Source: Alphaproteobacteria bacterium (lineage in GTDB: Bacteria > Pseudomonadota > Alphaproteobacteria > JANSWW01). Taken from it: 64,000 nucleotides of DNA. A program made the position numbers and the translations under genes. The notes under the pieces are model-generated. The model saw only the letters and a program-made list of their open reading frames with translations, was not told the DNA's origin and searched no databases. Position 1 is the first letter of the stretch. Every line of letters starts with the position of its first letter. Below are positions 29,370-37,129 of this stretch, in pieces. The stretch covers positions 1-64,000 of the forward strand of contig JANSWW010000004.1 of NCBI GenBank assembly GCA_024743275.1, given 5' to 3'.

Positions 29370-29849
29370 TTACCCACCGAGATCGGAGGTGGACCGCCAG
29401 ATTGGAGTCTCCGGCACGTGATATCCCAGGCTCTCCCCACAGATATCGGGTTTGGCGGTGTAGTAATCCGAATCGCTCCGCCACTCTTGCCGGACCGGAT
29501 CGTAGACGATTCTGAAAATGTCATCGCGTCTTGCCGTGCCACGTATCGCGACAAACGCAACACGGATCTTATCGGGCTTAATAATATTAAAGTAAAAATA
29601 CCACTCACCGTTGTCTACTATGAAAGAGTGGCTCGATTTTTTCGTATAATAATACCCGCGAGCAACAAAATCGGACAAATAATCCAGATGACAGTAATAC
29701 TTCAGAACCGGCCCGAATGCCGAGGGCAGGGTCCTCATATTGAGCCCGCGATATAGGGCGTCGGAGGTTGCGACCGGGTCCGCACCAGACGCCAAGGCCG
29801 CCTTCATGACAAAGAGAACAAACAGAAAGCACCGCCAAAAGCTCTTCAT
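29370..29849 (-). CDS. Small secreted hypothetical protein, candidate immunity partner
   Basis: 159 residues starting MKSFWRCFLFVLFVMKAALASG, a clear signal peptide, then a mature domain of about 137 residues rich in aromatic residues (FVARGYYYTKKSSHSFIVD, GEWYFYFNIIKPDKIRVAF). No known family recognised. It follows the frameshifted muramidase gene by about 100 bp on the same strand in a locally AT-rich patch. A periplasmic protein next to a lysozyme-like toxin fits an immunity or inhibitor role, as with pesticin and its periplasmic immunity protein; this is inference. Confidence 0.55.
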   Translation of the reverse strand: MKSFWRCFLFVLFVMKAALASGADPVATSDALYRGLNMRTLPSAFGPVLKYYCHLDYLSDFVARGYYYTKKSSHSFIVDNGEWYFYFNIIKPDKIRVAFVAIRGTARRDDIFRIVYDPVRQEWRSDSDYYTAKPDICGESLGYHVPETPIWRSTSDLGG

Positions 29850-29950
29850 TGCGTGTGCTCCAAACAAAGGAGGCGAGCCCTCCCGCTCTCCAGAAGGCAG
29901 GACTAGGCAGACACTCTATTTACTTCCCGCTATGGTTTAGTATCACGCCT

Positions 29951-30528
29951 TCACCGGACATGACCATCAATCCATTCCTGAAGATACCCACCTTCCGCCC
30001 TGCGGCGGGACGGATAAGCATCTCGAAAGTTCATCAGTTCGTTTGCGGCTTCTTGCCAGCGTCCACCTGTCACATGACCCCAGAAGACCGGGTATTCGTC
30101 CGTGGAGTTTTCACCGTATTGATACATGACGGACATGATCACTGTGGCAGGGGGCGTATCGAGGTCACGAAACCAGAGATCCCGTCCTTTGGCCTCGACC
30201 GCGTTGTCGTATCGGCGACCAACGGTCCACTCGAAATGCCGCTGGACATAACGGTCGACCTGCTCGGCCTGCGAATAGGTGATCTCCAGTGGGAGTTCAT
30301 CGAGTTTCGCTCTCGCCTGGGTCCCGCGTAAACCGAGATAGGGTTCGAATATCGAGATCAACGCCGGTGGCAGTTGCAGTCCGGTCAGGTCCCCCAGTTT
30401 CGCACGCCGATATCAAATCCGCTTGCGATCGTCACACCCGAGTTATCTGACGGTACATATCCTTTGAGGTCGGGCGCATTTGGGTCGCGCCGCTCGAAAC
30501 GGTAGATGAACAGCCAGTCAATCAGCAT
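29951..30528 (-). pseudogene. Pesticin/T4-lysozyme-like muramidase, frameshifted
   Basis: The ATG at 30528 has GAGGGG just upstream and reads MLIDWLFIYRFERR, then LKGYVPSDNSGVTIASGFD and IGVRNWGT before a TGA at 30385-30387. The remainder continues in another frame as DLTGLQLPPALISIFEPYLGL to a stop at 29951. The break is at a run of five G (30391-30395, minus strand); one added or two missing bases would restore a protein of about 190 residues. The E12, GYVP, SGVTIASGFD and late SVMYQYG / WQEAANELMNF elements resemble the pesticin C-terminal muramidase family. It may be a true pseudogene, a sequencing error in the G run, or a recoding site. Confidence 0.65.
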
Positions 30529-30583
30529 TCGGGCCCCTCATTACCCCCCGCGGCCAGCCGAAGCACATGGGGGTTGGAAACGA

Positions 30584-30613
30584 AAAAAGGCGGCTCCGTC
30601 CCGGGACCGCCTC
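30584..30613 (-). terminator. Rho-independent terminator on the minus strand
   Basis: On the minus strand aggcgg pairs with ccgcct, followed at once by a run of T (aaaaaa at 30584-30589 on the plus strand). It has no obvious upstream protein gene on that strand; see the candidate small RNA. Confidence 0.7.
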
Positions 30614-30642
30614 AACTGCACGGAGAACATCCCACACTTTAT
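30584..30642 (-). ncRNA. Candidate short small RNA or attenuator
   Basis: A possible weak promoter on the minus strand (ttgtga, 16-bp spacer, tataaa, about 30641-30668) lies just upstream of the terminator, giving a predicted transcript of roughly 50-60 nt that ends in the T-run. It also precedes the muramidase start at 30528, so it could be a premature-termination element for that gene. Confidence 0.3.
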
Positions 30643-30771
30643 AAAATCGCGCCAGGGTTTCACAAAACAACACCATGGGGCATGGCAATGAACGATGTGA
30701 TTAACGGCACATGGCTGGGCTTCGCCCTTTAGGCTGTCATTCGGCGCCGAACGCGCTATGTCCCGTCGGCC

Positions 30772-31701
30772 ATGACGACCGACGCCCCAGATCCAAGCAC
30801 CGACCCGCAGCACGGCGGTCCGCGCCCGGATACGATCGCCTTCCTGATGATCCTCGGCATGGGGCTCGCCTGGGGCCTGTCCTTCTCGCTCGCCAAGATC
30901 GTCAGCCTGTCGGGCGCCCACCCCTTCGCCTATACCTGGTGGCAGACGGCGGGCTCCGGCGCCATCGTTCTGGCGATCACCCTGTTCCGGCGGGTGCCGA
31001 TCCCGCTCTCCCGGGCGCATATCTTCTACTATCTCGTCTGCGGAATGGTCGGCATCGCGGTCCCGAACGTCATCAACCTGACGGCCCTCGCCCATCTGCC
31101 GGCGGGCCTGATGGCGGTCCTGATCAACACCGTCCCGCTGATGACCTACAGCCTGGCCGTCGCGTTCAGCGTCGAGACCTTCAAGCCCCTGCGTTTCGTC
31201 GGGGTGCTGATCGGGCTCGGCGGTGTCCTGCTGATCGTCCTGCCGGACACCAGCCTGCCGAACCCGGATCTGGTCGGCTGGGTGCTGATCGCGCTGGGCA
31301 CCCCGCTCTGCTATGCCGGAAACAACATCTTCGTCGCCAAATTCCGGCCGGCCGAGACCCACGCCCTGGCCCTTGCCACGGGTCAGATGCTGGCGGCCGG
31401 AACGGCGATCACGCCGGTGGTCTTCGGCGGCGGGCTCTTCCTGGAGATCTGGCCGCCCTTCGCGCCCCATGAGTGGGCGATGATGGGCCAGATGATCATC
31501 TCGGCCGTCAACTATACCCTGGTGTTCGAGGTGATCCGCCGGGCCGGGCCGGTGTTCTTCTCCCAGACCGCCTATGTGGTCACGCTCAGCGGGATCGCCT
31601 GGGCCGCCGTGATCTTCGGCGAACAGCTCAGCCTATGGGTCTGGGCCGCCGTGATCGCGGTCTTCGCCGGGGTCTATCTGGTGAACAAGAAGAGCCGCTA
31701 A
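30772..31701 (+). CDS. DMT superfamily transporter (EamA domains)
   Basis: 309 residues with ten hydrophobic helices in two EamA repeats; the first begins FLMILGMGLAWGLSFSLAKIV and the second FLEIWPPF...VIRRAGPVFFSQTAYVVTLSGIAWAAVIFGEQLS, the typical GE-containing end of EamA. These proteins export or import amino acids and other metabolites; the substrate is not predictable. Its stop overlaps the convergent aldolase gene by 4 bp. Confidence 0.88.
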   Translation: MTTDAPDPSTDPQHGGPRPDTIAFLMILGMGLAWGLSFSLAKIVSLSGAHPFAYTWWQTAGSGAIVLAITLFRRVPIPLSRAHIFYYLVCGMVGIAVPNVINLTALAHLPAGLMAVLINTVPLMTYSLAVAFSVETFKPLRFVGVLIGLGGVLLIVLPDTSLPNPDLVGWVLIALGTPLCYAGNNIFVAKFRPAETHALALATGQMLAAGTAITPVVFGGGLFLEIWPPFAPHEWAMMGQMIISAVNYTLVFEVIRRAGPVFFSQTAYVVTLSGIAWAAVIFGEQLSLWVWAAVIAVFAGVYLVNKKSR

Positions 31702-32600
31702 AGCACCTTGTCCAGGGAATCGAGCAGGTTCTTCTCGTCCTCGCCGTCGAGCGGCCGGAAGGGTGGGCGCATCACCCGGTATTGCGGCTTGCCGCGCCGT
31801 TCCGCCAGCACCGCCTTCACCGCCGGGATCAGAGGTAGTTCGCCGAAGGCCGCGTGCTGGGCGTTGAGTTGGGCCTGCAAGGGGGCGGTCTCCTCCTCCC
31901 GCTGCCAGGCCCGGAAAAGCTCCTGCGCCTTGGGCGCGGTCAGGTTGACCGTGGCGGAGATGGTACCCGCCCCGCCGAGATCGAGGGTCTTGCTCAACAG
32001 CACCTCGGTCCCGGTGAACATGCGGAAGCCGAGGATTTCCATCATCAGCCCCGCCATATGGTCCCAATCGCCGGAGCTGTCCTTCATGCCGACAAGGACG
32101 CCGTTATAGTCCTCGACCAGGATCTTCACGAGTTCGTCGGGCCAGCCGACGCCGGCCATCTGCGGGAAGTGATAGAGCAGCAGCTTGAGCCGTTCGTCGT
32201 CGACGGCGTCGATCAGCAGACGGACGAAATCGTCGAGCCCGTCCTCGGGCGGGTTCTTGAAGTAATAGGGCGGCAACAGCAGCGTTTCGTGCACGCCGAT
32301 CGACAGCGCCGATTCGGTCAGCGCGATGACGTCGGGCAGCGCCGGGCTGCCGGTGCCGATCATCAGTCTTTCCCGAGGCAGGTCCGTCTGGCCGAGCTTT
32401 TCGAGGAAATCCAACTTCTCGAAAAGCGAGATCGAATTGGCCTCGCCGGTGGTGCCGAAGACCAGAACCCCGTCGCAGCCATTGTCCAGCAGCCACTCGA
32501 AATGCTCGATGGTCGCCGCCTCGTCGATGCTGAGATCGTCGTTGAACACCGTCACCGACGCCGCGTAGATGCCGGTCACCCCACTCGGATCGATCGCCAT
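31698..32600 (-). CDS. DapA family (dihydrodipicolinate synthase-like) class I aldolase/lyase
   Basis: 300 residues of a TIM-barrel DapA family member: GVLVFGTTGEANSIS (G-T-T-G-E motif), LLLYHFPQMAGVGW with the active-site Tyr, and VLVGMKDSSGDWDHM with the Schiff-base Lys. The residues after the Lys and the isolated location make a catabolic aldolase or lyase (sugar acid, hydroxyproline or similar) more likely than lysine biosynthesis. Substrate unknown. Confidence 0.85.
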   Translation of the reverse strand: MAIDPSGVTGIYAASVTVFNDDLSIDEAATIEHFEWLLDNGCDGVLVFGTTGEANSISLFEKLDFLEKLGQTDLPRERLMIGTGSPALPDVIALTESALSIGVHETLLLPPYYFKNPPEDGLDDFVRLLIDAVDDERLKLLLYHFPQMAGVGWPDELVKILVEDYNGVLVGMKDSSGDWDHMAGLMMEILGFRMFTGTEVLLSKTLDLGGAGTISATVNLTAPKAQELFRAWQREEETAPLQAQLNAQHAAFGELPLIPAVKAVLAERRGKPQYRVMRPPFRPLDGEDEKNLLDSLDKVL

Positions 32601-32656
32601 AACCGCTTCCCCCCAAAGCGCCTTACAGCGAAAGGCGCGAGATTGGATACTTTGGC

Positions 32657-33253
32657 CTAGATGTTTTTGGAGAGCCGCTCGGCGATTGCCTCGGCCCCCA
32701 TGTCTTCGGTGACATGGGTAACATAATGGCCGTTTTCGTCCATCAGATAGATGTAGGTGGAATGGTCCATGAGATAGGGACCCTCCTCCCGCTCGACCTT
32801 CTGGTAGTAGATCCGGTAAGCGCGGGCGGCCGCCTTGACCTGTTCGGTCGAGCCGGTCAGCCCCTGAATCTTGGGATGGAAGAAGCCGACATAGTCCTTC
32901 ATGACATCGACCGTGTCCCGCTCCGGATCGACGGTGATGAACAGAACCTCCAGATCGTTGACCTTTTCCGGCGCCATCTTGTCGAGCGCACCGCCGATGG
33001 TGTCGAGCGAGAACGGGCAGAAGTCGGGGCAGTGGGTGTACCCGAAGAACACCAGCATGTTCTTGCCGCGATAATCGCCGTCGCGCACCGTCTCGCCGTT
33101 CTGATTAACCAGGGTGAAGTCGCCGCCGATCGGCACTGTGCTGCCGTCGCCCGCGACCTCGCGGTAGATCACCTGGCCGGCGATGATTCCGCCGACCCCG
33201 AGCAGCGCCACGATGGCGGCGAACATCACCGCCTTCCCCCAATTGCCCTTCAT
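32657..33253 (-). CDS. SCO1/SenC family copper-binding thioredoxin-like protein
   Basis: 198 residues: one N-terminal helix (AVMFAAIVALLGVGGIIAGQVIY) anchors it in the inner membrane facing the periplasm, then a thioredoxin fold with GYTHCPDFCPFSLDT (Cys75 and Cys79, the CxxxC copper site) and MDHSTYIYLMD with the third ligand His. SCO proteins deliver or reduce copper for cytochrome oxidase CuA. In related bacteria senC is often near regA; here regBA is about 5 kb away. Confidence 0.93.
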   Translation of the reverse strand: MKGNWGKAVMFAAIVALLGVGGIIAGQVIYREVAGDGSTVPIGGDFTLVNQNGETVRDGDYRGKNMLVFFGYTHCPDFCPFSLDTIGGALDKMAPEKVNDLEVLFITVDPERDTVDVMKDYVGFFHPKIQGLTGSTEQVKAAARAYRIYYQKVEREEGPYLMDHSTYIYLMDENGHYVTHVTEDMGAEAIAERLSKNI

Positions 33254-33302
33254 TCCCGTCCGTCCTGTGGTCCTTCGGATTGCCTATCCCTGGCAAATAG
33301 GG

Positions 33303-33734
33303 TCAGAGGCCCAGCATCACAACGACAATCGCCAAGGCGATCATCTGACCCAGATTGACGATCACGGACAGGCGGTGAAGCCGATCGAAGGTCCGGCCTT
33401 TCGCTTCGTCCCCGGCGTTCATGCCGTCCCTTGCGTCGTTGATCCGGGGCATCAGGACCTGCCGGGCGAGGAAGAAGAACAGGGTGACGAAGGCCACGAC
33501 GATGGACAGGTCCGGCTCGCCGCCGGCCGAGATCAGGAAGGTGGCGAGCCCGGTTGTCATGGTCAGCAGCAGATAATAGACCGGGAACAGGCTGCGGATC
33601 AGTTTGCCCGCCATCTCCTCGGGCAGGCGTTTGAAGGTCGTCGGCGCGATCACGGCGGCGAAGAACAGCATGATCGCGAGGCTGCCGTCGACGAGGAATT
33701 CGCCGAGGCGCAAGATGAGGTCTGGTGTAAACAT
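33303..33734 (-). CDS. Small four-helix membrane protein (DUF4149-like)
   Basis: 143 residues with four predicted helices: EFLVDGSLAIMLFFAAVIAPTTF, SLFPVYYLLLTMTTGLATFLIS, IVVAFVTLFFFLARQVLM and SVIVNLGQMIALAIVVVMLGL. RINDARDGMNAGDEAKGRTFDRLHR forms a cytoplasmic loop typical of this family. The start at 33734 is chosen because it sits just before helix 1; 33788 is also possible. It is 49 bp from the SCO gene on the same strand, so a link to oxidase assembly is possible. Confidence 0.7.
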   Translation of the reverse strand: MFTPDLILRLGEFLVDGSLAIMLFFAAVIAPTTFKRLPEEMAGKLIRSLFPVYYLLLTMTTGLATFLISAGGEPDLSIVVAFVTLFFFLARQVLMPRINDARDGMNAGDEAKGRTFDRLHRLSVIVNLGQMIALAIVVVMLGL

Positions 33735-33797
33735 GGCGAATGCGGGATAGCCTTCCCCCGCCCGTCCGTCCATAGCGAATTTCCGCAAGGTGACATT

Positions 33798-34784
33798 GTG
33801 CCCTTCCTGTTTCCCGAGGCTACCGCCGAGATCCTGGTCGCGCTGGTGATCACGCTCGCCCTCGAAGGCTATCTGGGCGGCATCGGCGGCGTGTGGCGGC
33901 GCTATCCAAGGATCGGGCTGATGGCTCAGACCCTGGCCGGACGGATGGCGGACAAGCTCGACCGGGACGGGCTTTCAGAAGAGAGCCAGCGCTTTCGCGG
34001 TGGGCTCGTCCTCCTCGTCATCCTGGTCCCCACCGTTCTGCTCGGCGGGGGGCTTCAGATCCTCGCCCAGGAGAGCATCGCGCTCTGGGTCGCCCTGGTC
34101 CTGGTCATGGTCGGCACCGTCGGCCAGCGCCAGGCCTACGCCGAATTGGAGCCGGTCTCGGACGCCCTGCTCACCGGCGATTTTGCGGCCGCCCGGCGGG
34201 CGGTCGATCCGCTGACCGATCAGGACATTCACGGTCTGGACGAGGCGGGGGTGCTCAAGGCCGGGATCGAAGGGACCGTGCTCGCCCATGTCCGGCAGGT
34301 CGCCCTGCCGGTCCTGGCCGCCGTCCTCGCCGGGCTCCCGGGGCTGTTCGCGGTCACCGTCATCACCGCGCTCGGCCGCTCCCTGCCGCGGATATCCAGC
34401 GCCGCCTTCGCCGCTCCGGCGAGACACCTCTCGACCGCGCTGACCCGTATCGCCAGTCCCGTGACCGGGCTCTTCTTCGCCTTTGCCGCCATCGGCGGGC
34501 CGGCCACCCACCCCCTGGCGGCGATCCGGACCGGCCTCGCCCAGCGCGGCGCCGGCGCCGGTGCCCTGGCGGTCGCCACCATCGCCGGCGCCCTCGGCAC
34601 GAAACTGGGCGGCCCGCGTGTCTATGCCGAACGGGTTGTGCCCCATCCCTGGCTCAACCCGGCCGCCCCCGCGCCGAGTGTCCATGACCTGAGGCGGTTC
34701 CAGACCCTCTATGCCCTTGCCGCCATCGTGTCGCTGGCCTTGCTGGCGGTTCTTCTGCTAGTCACCCTGACCACGCTTCCCTAG
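33798..34784 (+). CDS. CobD/CbiB-like membrane protein, divergent
   Basis: 328 residues from a GTG with AAGGTGA upstream. Several hydrophobic helices and the motifs LEGYLGGIGGVWRRYPRIG and FAFAAIGGPATHPLAA fit CobD/CbiB, the inner-membrane adenosylcobinamide-phosphate synthase. However the usual R-D-x-x-x-L-D...A-x-x-E-S/T-x-x-E-N block is poorly kept (DPLTDQDIHGLDEAGVLKAGIEGTVLA), so activity is uncertain. The next gene is CobT-like, which supports a corrinoid connection. No other cobalamin genes are in the window. Confidence 0.65.
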   Translation: MPFLFPEATAEILVALVITLALEGYLGGIGGVWRRYPRIGLMAQTLAGRMADKLDRDGLSEESQRFRGGLVLLVILVPTVLLGGGLQILAQESIALWVALVLVMVGTVGQRQAYAELEPVSDALLTGDFAAARRAVDPLTDQDIHGLDEAGVLKAGIEGTVLAHVRQVALPVLAAVLAGLPGLFAVTVITALGRSLPRISSAAFAAPARHLSTALTRIASPVTGLFFAFAAIGGPATHPLAAIRTGLAQRGAGAGALAVATIAGALGTKLGGPRVYAERVVPHPWLNPAAPAPSVHDLRRFQTLYALAAIVSLALLAVLLLVTLTTLP

Positions 34785-34834
34785 CGCTAAAAAAACGACG
34801 CCCAAAACAAACGCCCCCTAGATAAACGAAGCCC

Positions 34835-35803
34835 ATGACCGACGCATCCAACCCCGCCGAGCCGAGTTTCTCCGAGATCGACCGTCTGATCGACGACTTG
34901 CCGGACGCCGACCTCGAATCCGCGACCAGTGCCGCGAGCCAGCTCGTCACCCTGATGCCTGGCGGCCAGGCCGGAGATCTGGGCGACCTCGCCGTCTGGC
35001 TTGCCCGCTGGCAGGGCCGCACCCGCCCGGATCTGCGCCGCCCCCGGGTCAGCCTGTTCGCCGCCGGCCATGGCTTCGCCGTCGACCTCGCCGCCGACCC
35101 GGTCTCCACCGGCCAGGAAGAGGTCGCCCGTTTCACCGAGGGCGACGCCCGGACCAATGCGCTATGCCAGGCCGCCGACGCGGACTTGCGCGTCTACGAC
35201 CTGTCGATCGAGATCCCCTCCGCGGACGCGCGGCGGGGCGACGCGCTCAGCGAGGAGGACTGCGCCCGGGCCGTCACCTATGGCATGGTCGCCGTCGAAC
35301 AGGGGGTGGATCTGCACGCCTTCTCCGACGCATCCCTCGGATCGGCCGTCGCCGCGACGGCCATCGCCGCGCTGCTCATGGGCGCCCGACCGGCCGATCA
35401 TCTCGCCGACGGCAGCAAGGAACTGGCGATCTGCGACGCGATCGTGGAGACCCATCGCGGCGAGACCAAACCGCTCGAGATCCTGCGCAAGGTCGGCGGC
35501 CTGGAGATCGCCGCCCTGGTCGGCGCCGGCCTCGCCACCCGTTTCGCGCGCCAGCCGATGCTGGTGGACGGCATCGCCGCCTTCGCCGCCGTCGGGATCC
35601 TCGGCCGGTTGGATGCAAGATCCACCGCCCATATCCGCCCGGCCCGCCCGCCGCGCACCCCGGTGGAACGGCTCCTCCTGGCGAATTATGTCGAACAGGC
35701 GCCCTGCGACTTCCGGCTCGGCACGGACCAGGGATTCCCGTCGGCCGCCGCCATCCCGGTGCTCGGCCTCGCCGCCGCGATCCTCGATACGCCCGCGGGG
35801 TAG
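34835..35803 (+). CDS. CobT-like protein lacking catalytic signatures
   Basis: 322 residues with the overall plan of nicotinate-nucleotide:dimethylbenzimidazole phosphoribosyltransferase (VSLFAAGHGFAVD in place of the FAGDHG strand; VAATAIAALLMGARPADHL; LEILRKVGGLEIAALVGAG, the clearest family match). In active CobT the motif GEMGIGNTT and the later GEG carry the two catalytic glutamates. Here those places read SDASLGSAV and GTDQG, so both glutamates are missing. It is probably a pseudoenzyme or has changed function; paired with the CobD-like gene 50 bp upstream. Confidence 0.7.
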   Translation: MTDASNPAEPSFSEIDRLIDDLPDADLESATSAASQLVTLMPGGQAGDLGDLAVWLARWQGRTRPDLRRPRVSLFAAGHGFAVDLAADPVSTGQEEVARFTEGDARTNALCQAADADLRVYDLSIEIPSADARRGDALSEEDCARAVTYGMVAVEQGVDLHAFSDASLGSAVAATAIAALLMGARPADHLADGSKELAICDAIVETHRGETKPLEILRKVGGLEIAALVGAGLATRFARQPMLVDGIAAFAAVGILGRLDARSTAHIRPARPPRTPVERLLLANYVEQAPCDFRLGTDQGFPSAAAIPVLGLAAAILDTPAG

Positions 35804-35866
35804 GGCGACAGCAAAGGGTGCCCGTGCTATTCTGCACGCCTTCGGATAATCGAATGGGTTGACGGC

Positions 35867-36112
35867 ATGGCTCAAGATAGCCTTACGCTGGATCAGAAAC
35901 CGGTCGAGGGCGGCATCGTCGTCCTGGTGGAAAGACTGCCGGAAGGGGTCTGGCTCGGGACGAGCGACGATCTGGAAACCTTGATCGTCGAAACCGAGAC
36001 GCTGGACGAGATGATCGACGCCGCCCCCCAGGTCGCGGCGGACCTGTTGGAGTTGGACGGCAAGGCACCGATTCCGCGAGACCGGTTCAGGTTCATCGTT
36101 GCCGGTGCGTAG
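35867..36112 (+). CDS. hicB: HicB-like antitoxin (DUF1902)
   Basis: 81 residues. VEGGIVVLVERLPEGVWLGTSDDLETLIVETETLDEMID is the partial RNase-H-like fold of HicB-type antitoxins (W-x-G-T-S-D-D). There is no separate C-terminal DNA-binding domain, as in the short DUF1902 group. It precedes the HicA toxin by 9 bp, so the antitoxin is made first; in classical hicAB the toxin gene is usually first. Confidence 0.82.
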   Translation: MAQDSLTLDQKPVEGGIVVLVERLPEGVWLGTSDDLETLIVETETLDEMIDAAPQVAADLLELDGKAPIPRDRFRFIVAGA

Positions 36113-36121
36113 GGAAGGCCG

Positions 36122-36304
36122 ATGGCCTCCCTTTCCTACCGTGAACTCGCGAAGCTGCTACGCCAACACGGTTGTGAGATCGTACGTCAGGGAAAGCACG
36201 AGATTTGGCGCACCTCGACCGGCAAACACTTCCCTGTTCCAAATCCGATCAAGGGAGAAGGGACGTTGCGCAAGATCCTCAAGACCGCCGGGATCGAGCG
36301 CTGA
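36122..36304 (+). CDS. hicA: HicA-like mRNA interferase toxin
   Basis: 60 residues. YRELAKLLRQHGCEIVRQGKHEIWRT is the double-stranded-RNA-binding-like HicA fold, with His26 at the catalytic position (G-K-H-E-I-W, compare G-S-H-H). HicA cleaves mRNA and blocks translation when HicB is lost. The stop is directly next to the stop of the convergent ABC-2 permease. Confidence 0.87.
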   Translation: MASLSYRELAKLLRQHGCEIVRQGKHEIWRTSTGKHFPVPNPIKGEGTLRKILKTAGIER

Positions 36305-37129
36305 CTACTCCCCCTGTTGCAGCAGCAATCCCCGATCGCGGGCGGCGGCGAAGAAGCCCATGAAGGCGAGCCCGGCGAAGCAGATATAGACCATGTCGAG
36401 GGCCAGCGCCTTCAAGAACAGATCCCAGTGAAACACCCCTTCCTGAAGGACGGCCCGCATGCCCTCGAAGACATGGGCGGAGGGTGTCATGACGGCGATC
36501 CATTGCACCCATTCCGGCAGACTGTCGATCGGGTAGTAGATGCAGGACAGGGGTGCGAAGGCGAAGACCAGCAACCAGGCGAGGCTCTCCGCCGAGAGGC
36601 CGTAGCGCATCACGACGCCGGAAACGAACAGGCCGATCGACCAGCCCATGATCAGCAGCAGGCTGAAATAGGCGACCAGCGCGAAGCCCATCTCGAAGAT
36701 CGAGAAATGATAGAGCGGGATGGCCAGCGCCATCGCGGGCAGCACGCCCACCAGGGTTCTCACGAAACTCGTGGTGACGAGGGCCGCCGCCAATTCATAG
36801 GGCCTGAGGGGCGAGATGAAGAGATTGGCCAGATGCCGTGACCAGACCTCCTCCAGGAAACTGACCGACACGCCGAGATTGGCCCGGAACAGCGTATCCC
36901 AGAGCAGCACGGCGCCGATCAGAATGCCGGCCGCGCTGGCGACCCAGGAGGAGTGGGTTTCGAAGAAATTCGACACGAACCCCCAGATGATCATCTGGAC
37001 CGTCGGCCAATAGGCAAGCTCGGCGAGCCGCGGCCAGGACCCCTTCATCACCAGGATATAGCGCATCACCACCGCCCCGATGCGGGTGATGCTGGCCTCG
37101 AGGCCGCTCAGGCGTGCGGGCGCGCTCAT
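36305..37129 (-). CDS. ABC-2 type transporter permease
   Basis: 274 residues with six helices (for example FIFEMGFALVAYFSLLLIMGWSIGLFV and SAESLAWLLVFAFAPLSCIYYPIDSLPEWVQWIAVMTPSAHVFEGMRA, the ABC-2 C-terminal signature). It forms the membrane part of an exporter with the ATPase encoded just upstream (one-base overlap, TGATG). Substrate not predictable; drugs, lipids or polysaccharide are the usual classes. Confidence 0.88.
   Translation of the reverse strand: MSAPARLSGLEASITRIGAVVMRYILVMKGSWPRLAELAYWPTVQMIIWGFVSNFFETHSSWVASAAGILIGAVLLWDTLFRANLGVSVSFLEEVWSRHLANLFISPLRPYELAAALVTTSFVRTLVGVLPAMALAIPLYHFSIFEMGFALVAYFSLLLIMGWSIGLFVSGVVMRYGLSAESLAWLLVFAFAPLSCIYYPIDSLPEWVQWIAVMTPSAHVFEGMRAVLQEGVFHWDLFLKALALDMVYICFAGLAFMGFFAAARDRGLLLQQGE

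Noticed and set aside
29951..30361. Intact 136-residue protein starting at 30361
   Set aside because: The lysozyme-like frame continues upstream of that ATG and joins to the N-terminal motifs across the G-run frameshift, so the short version is a fragment.
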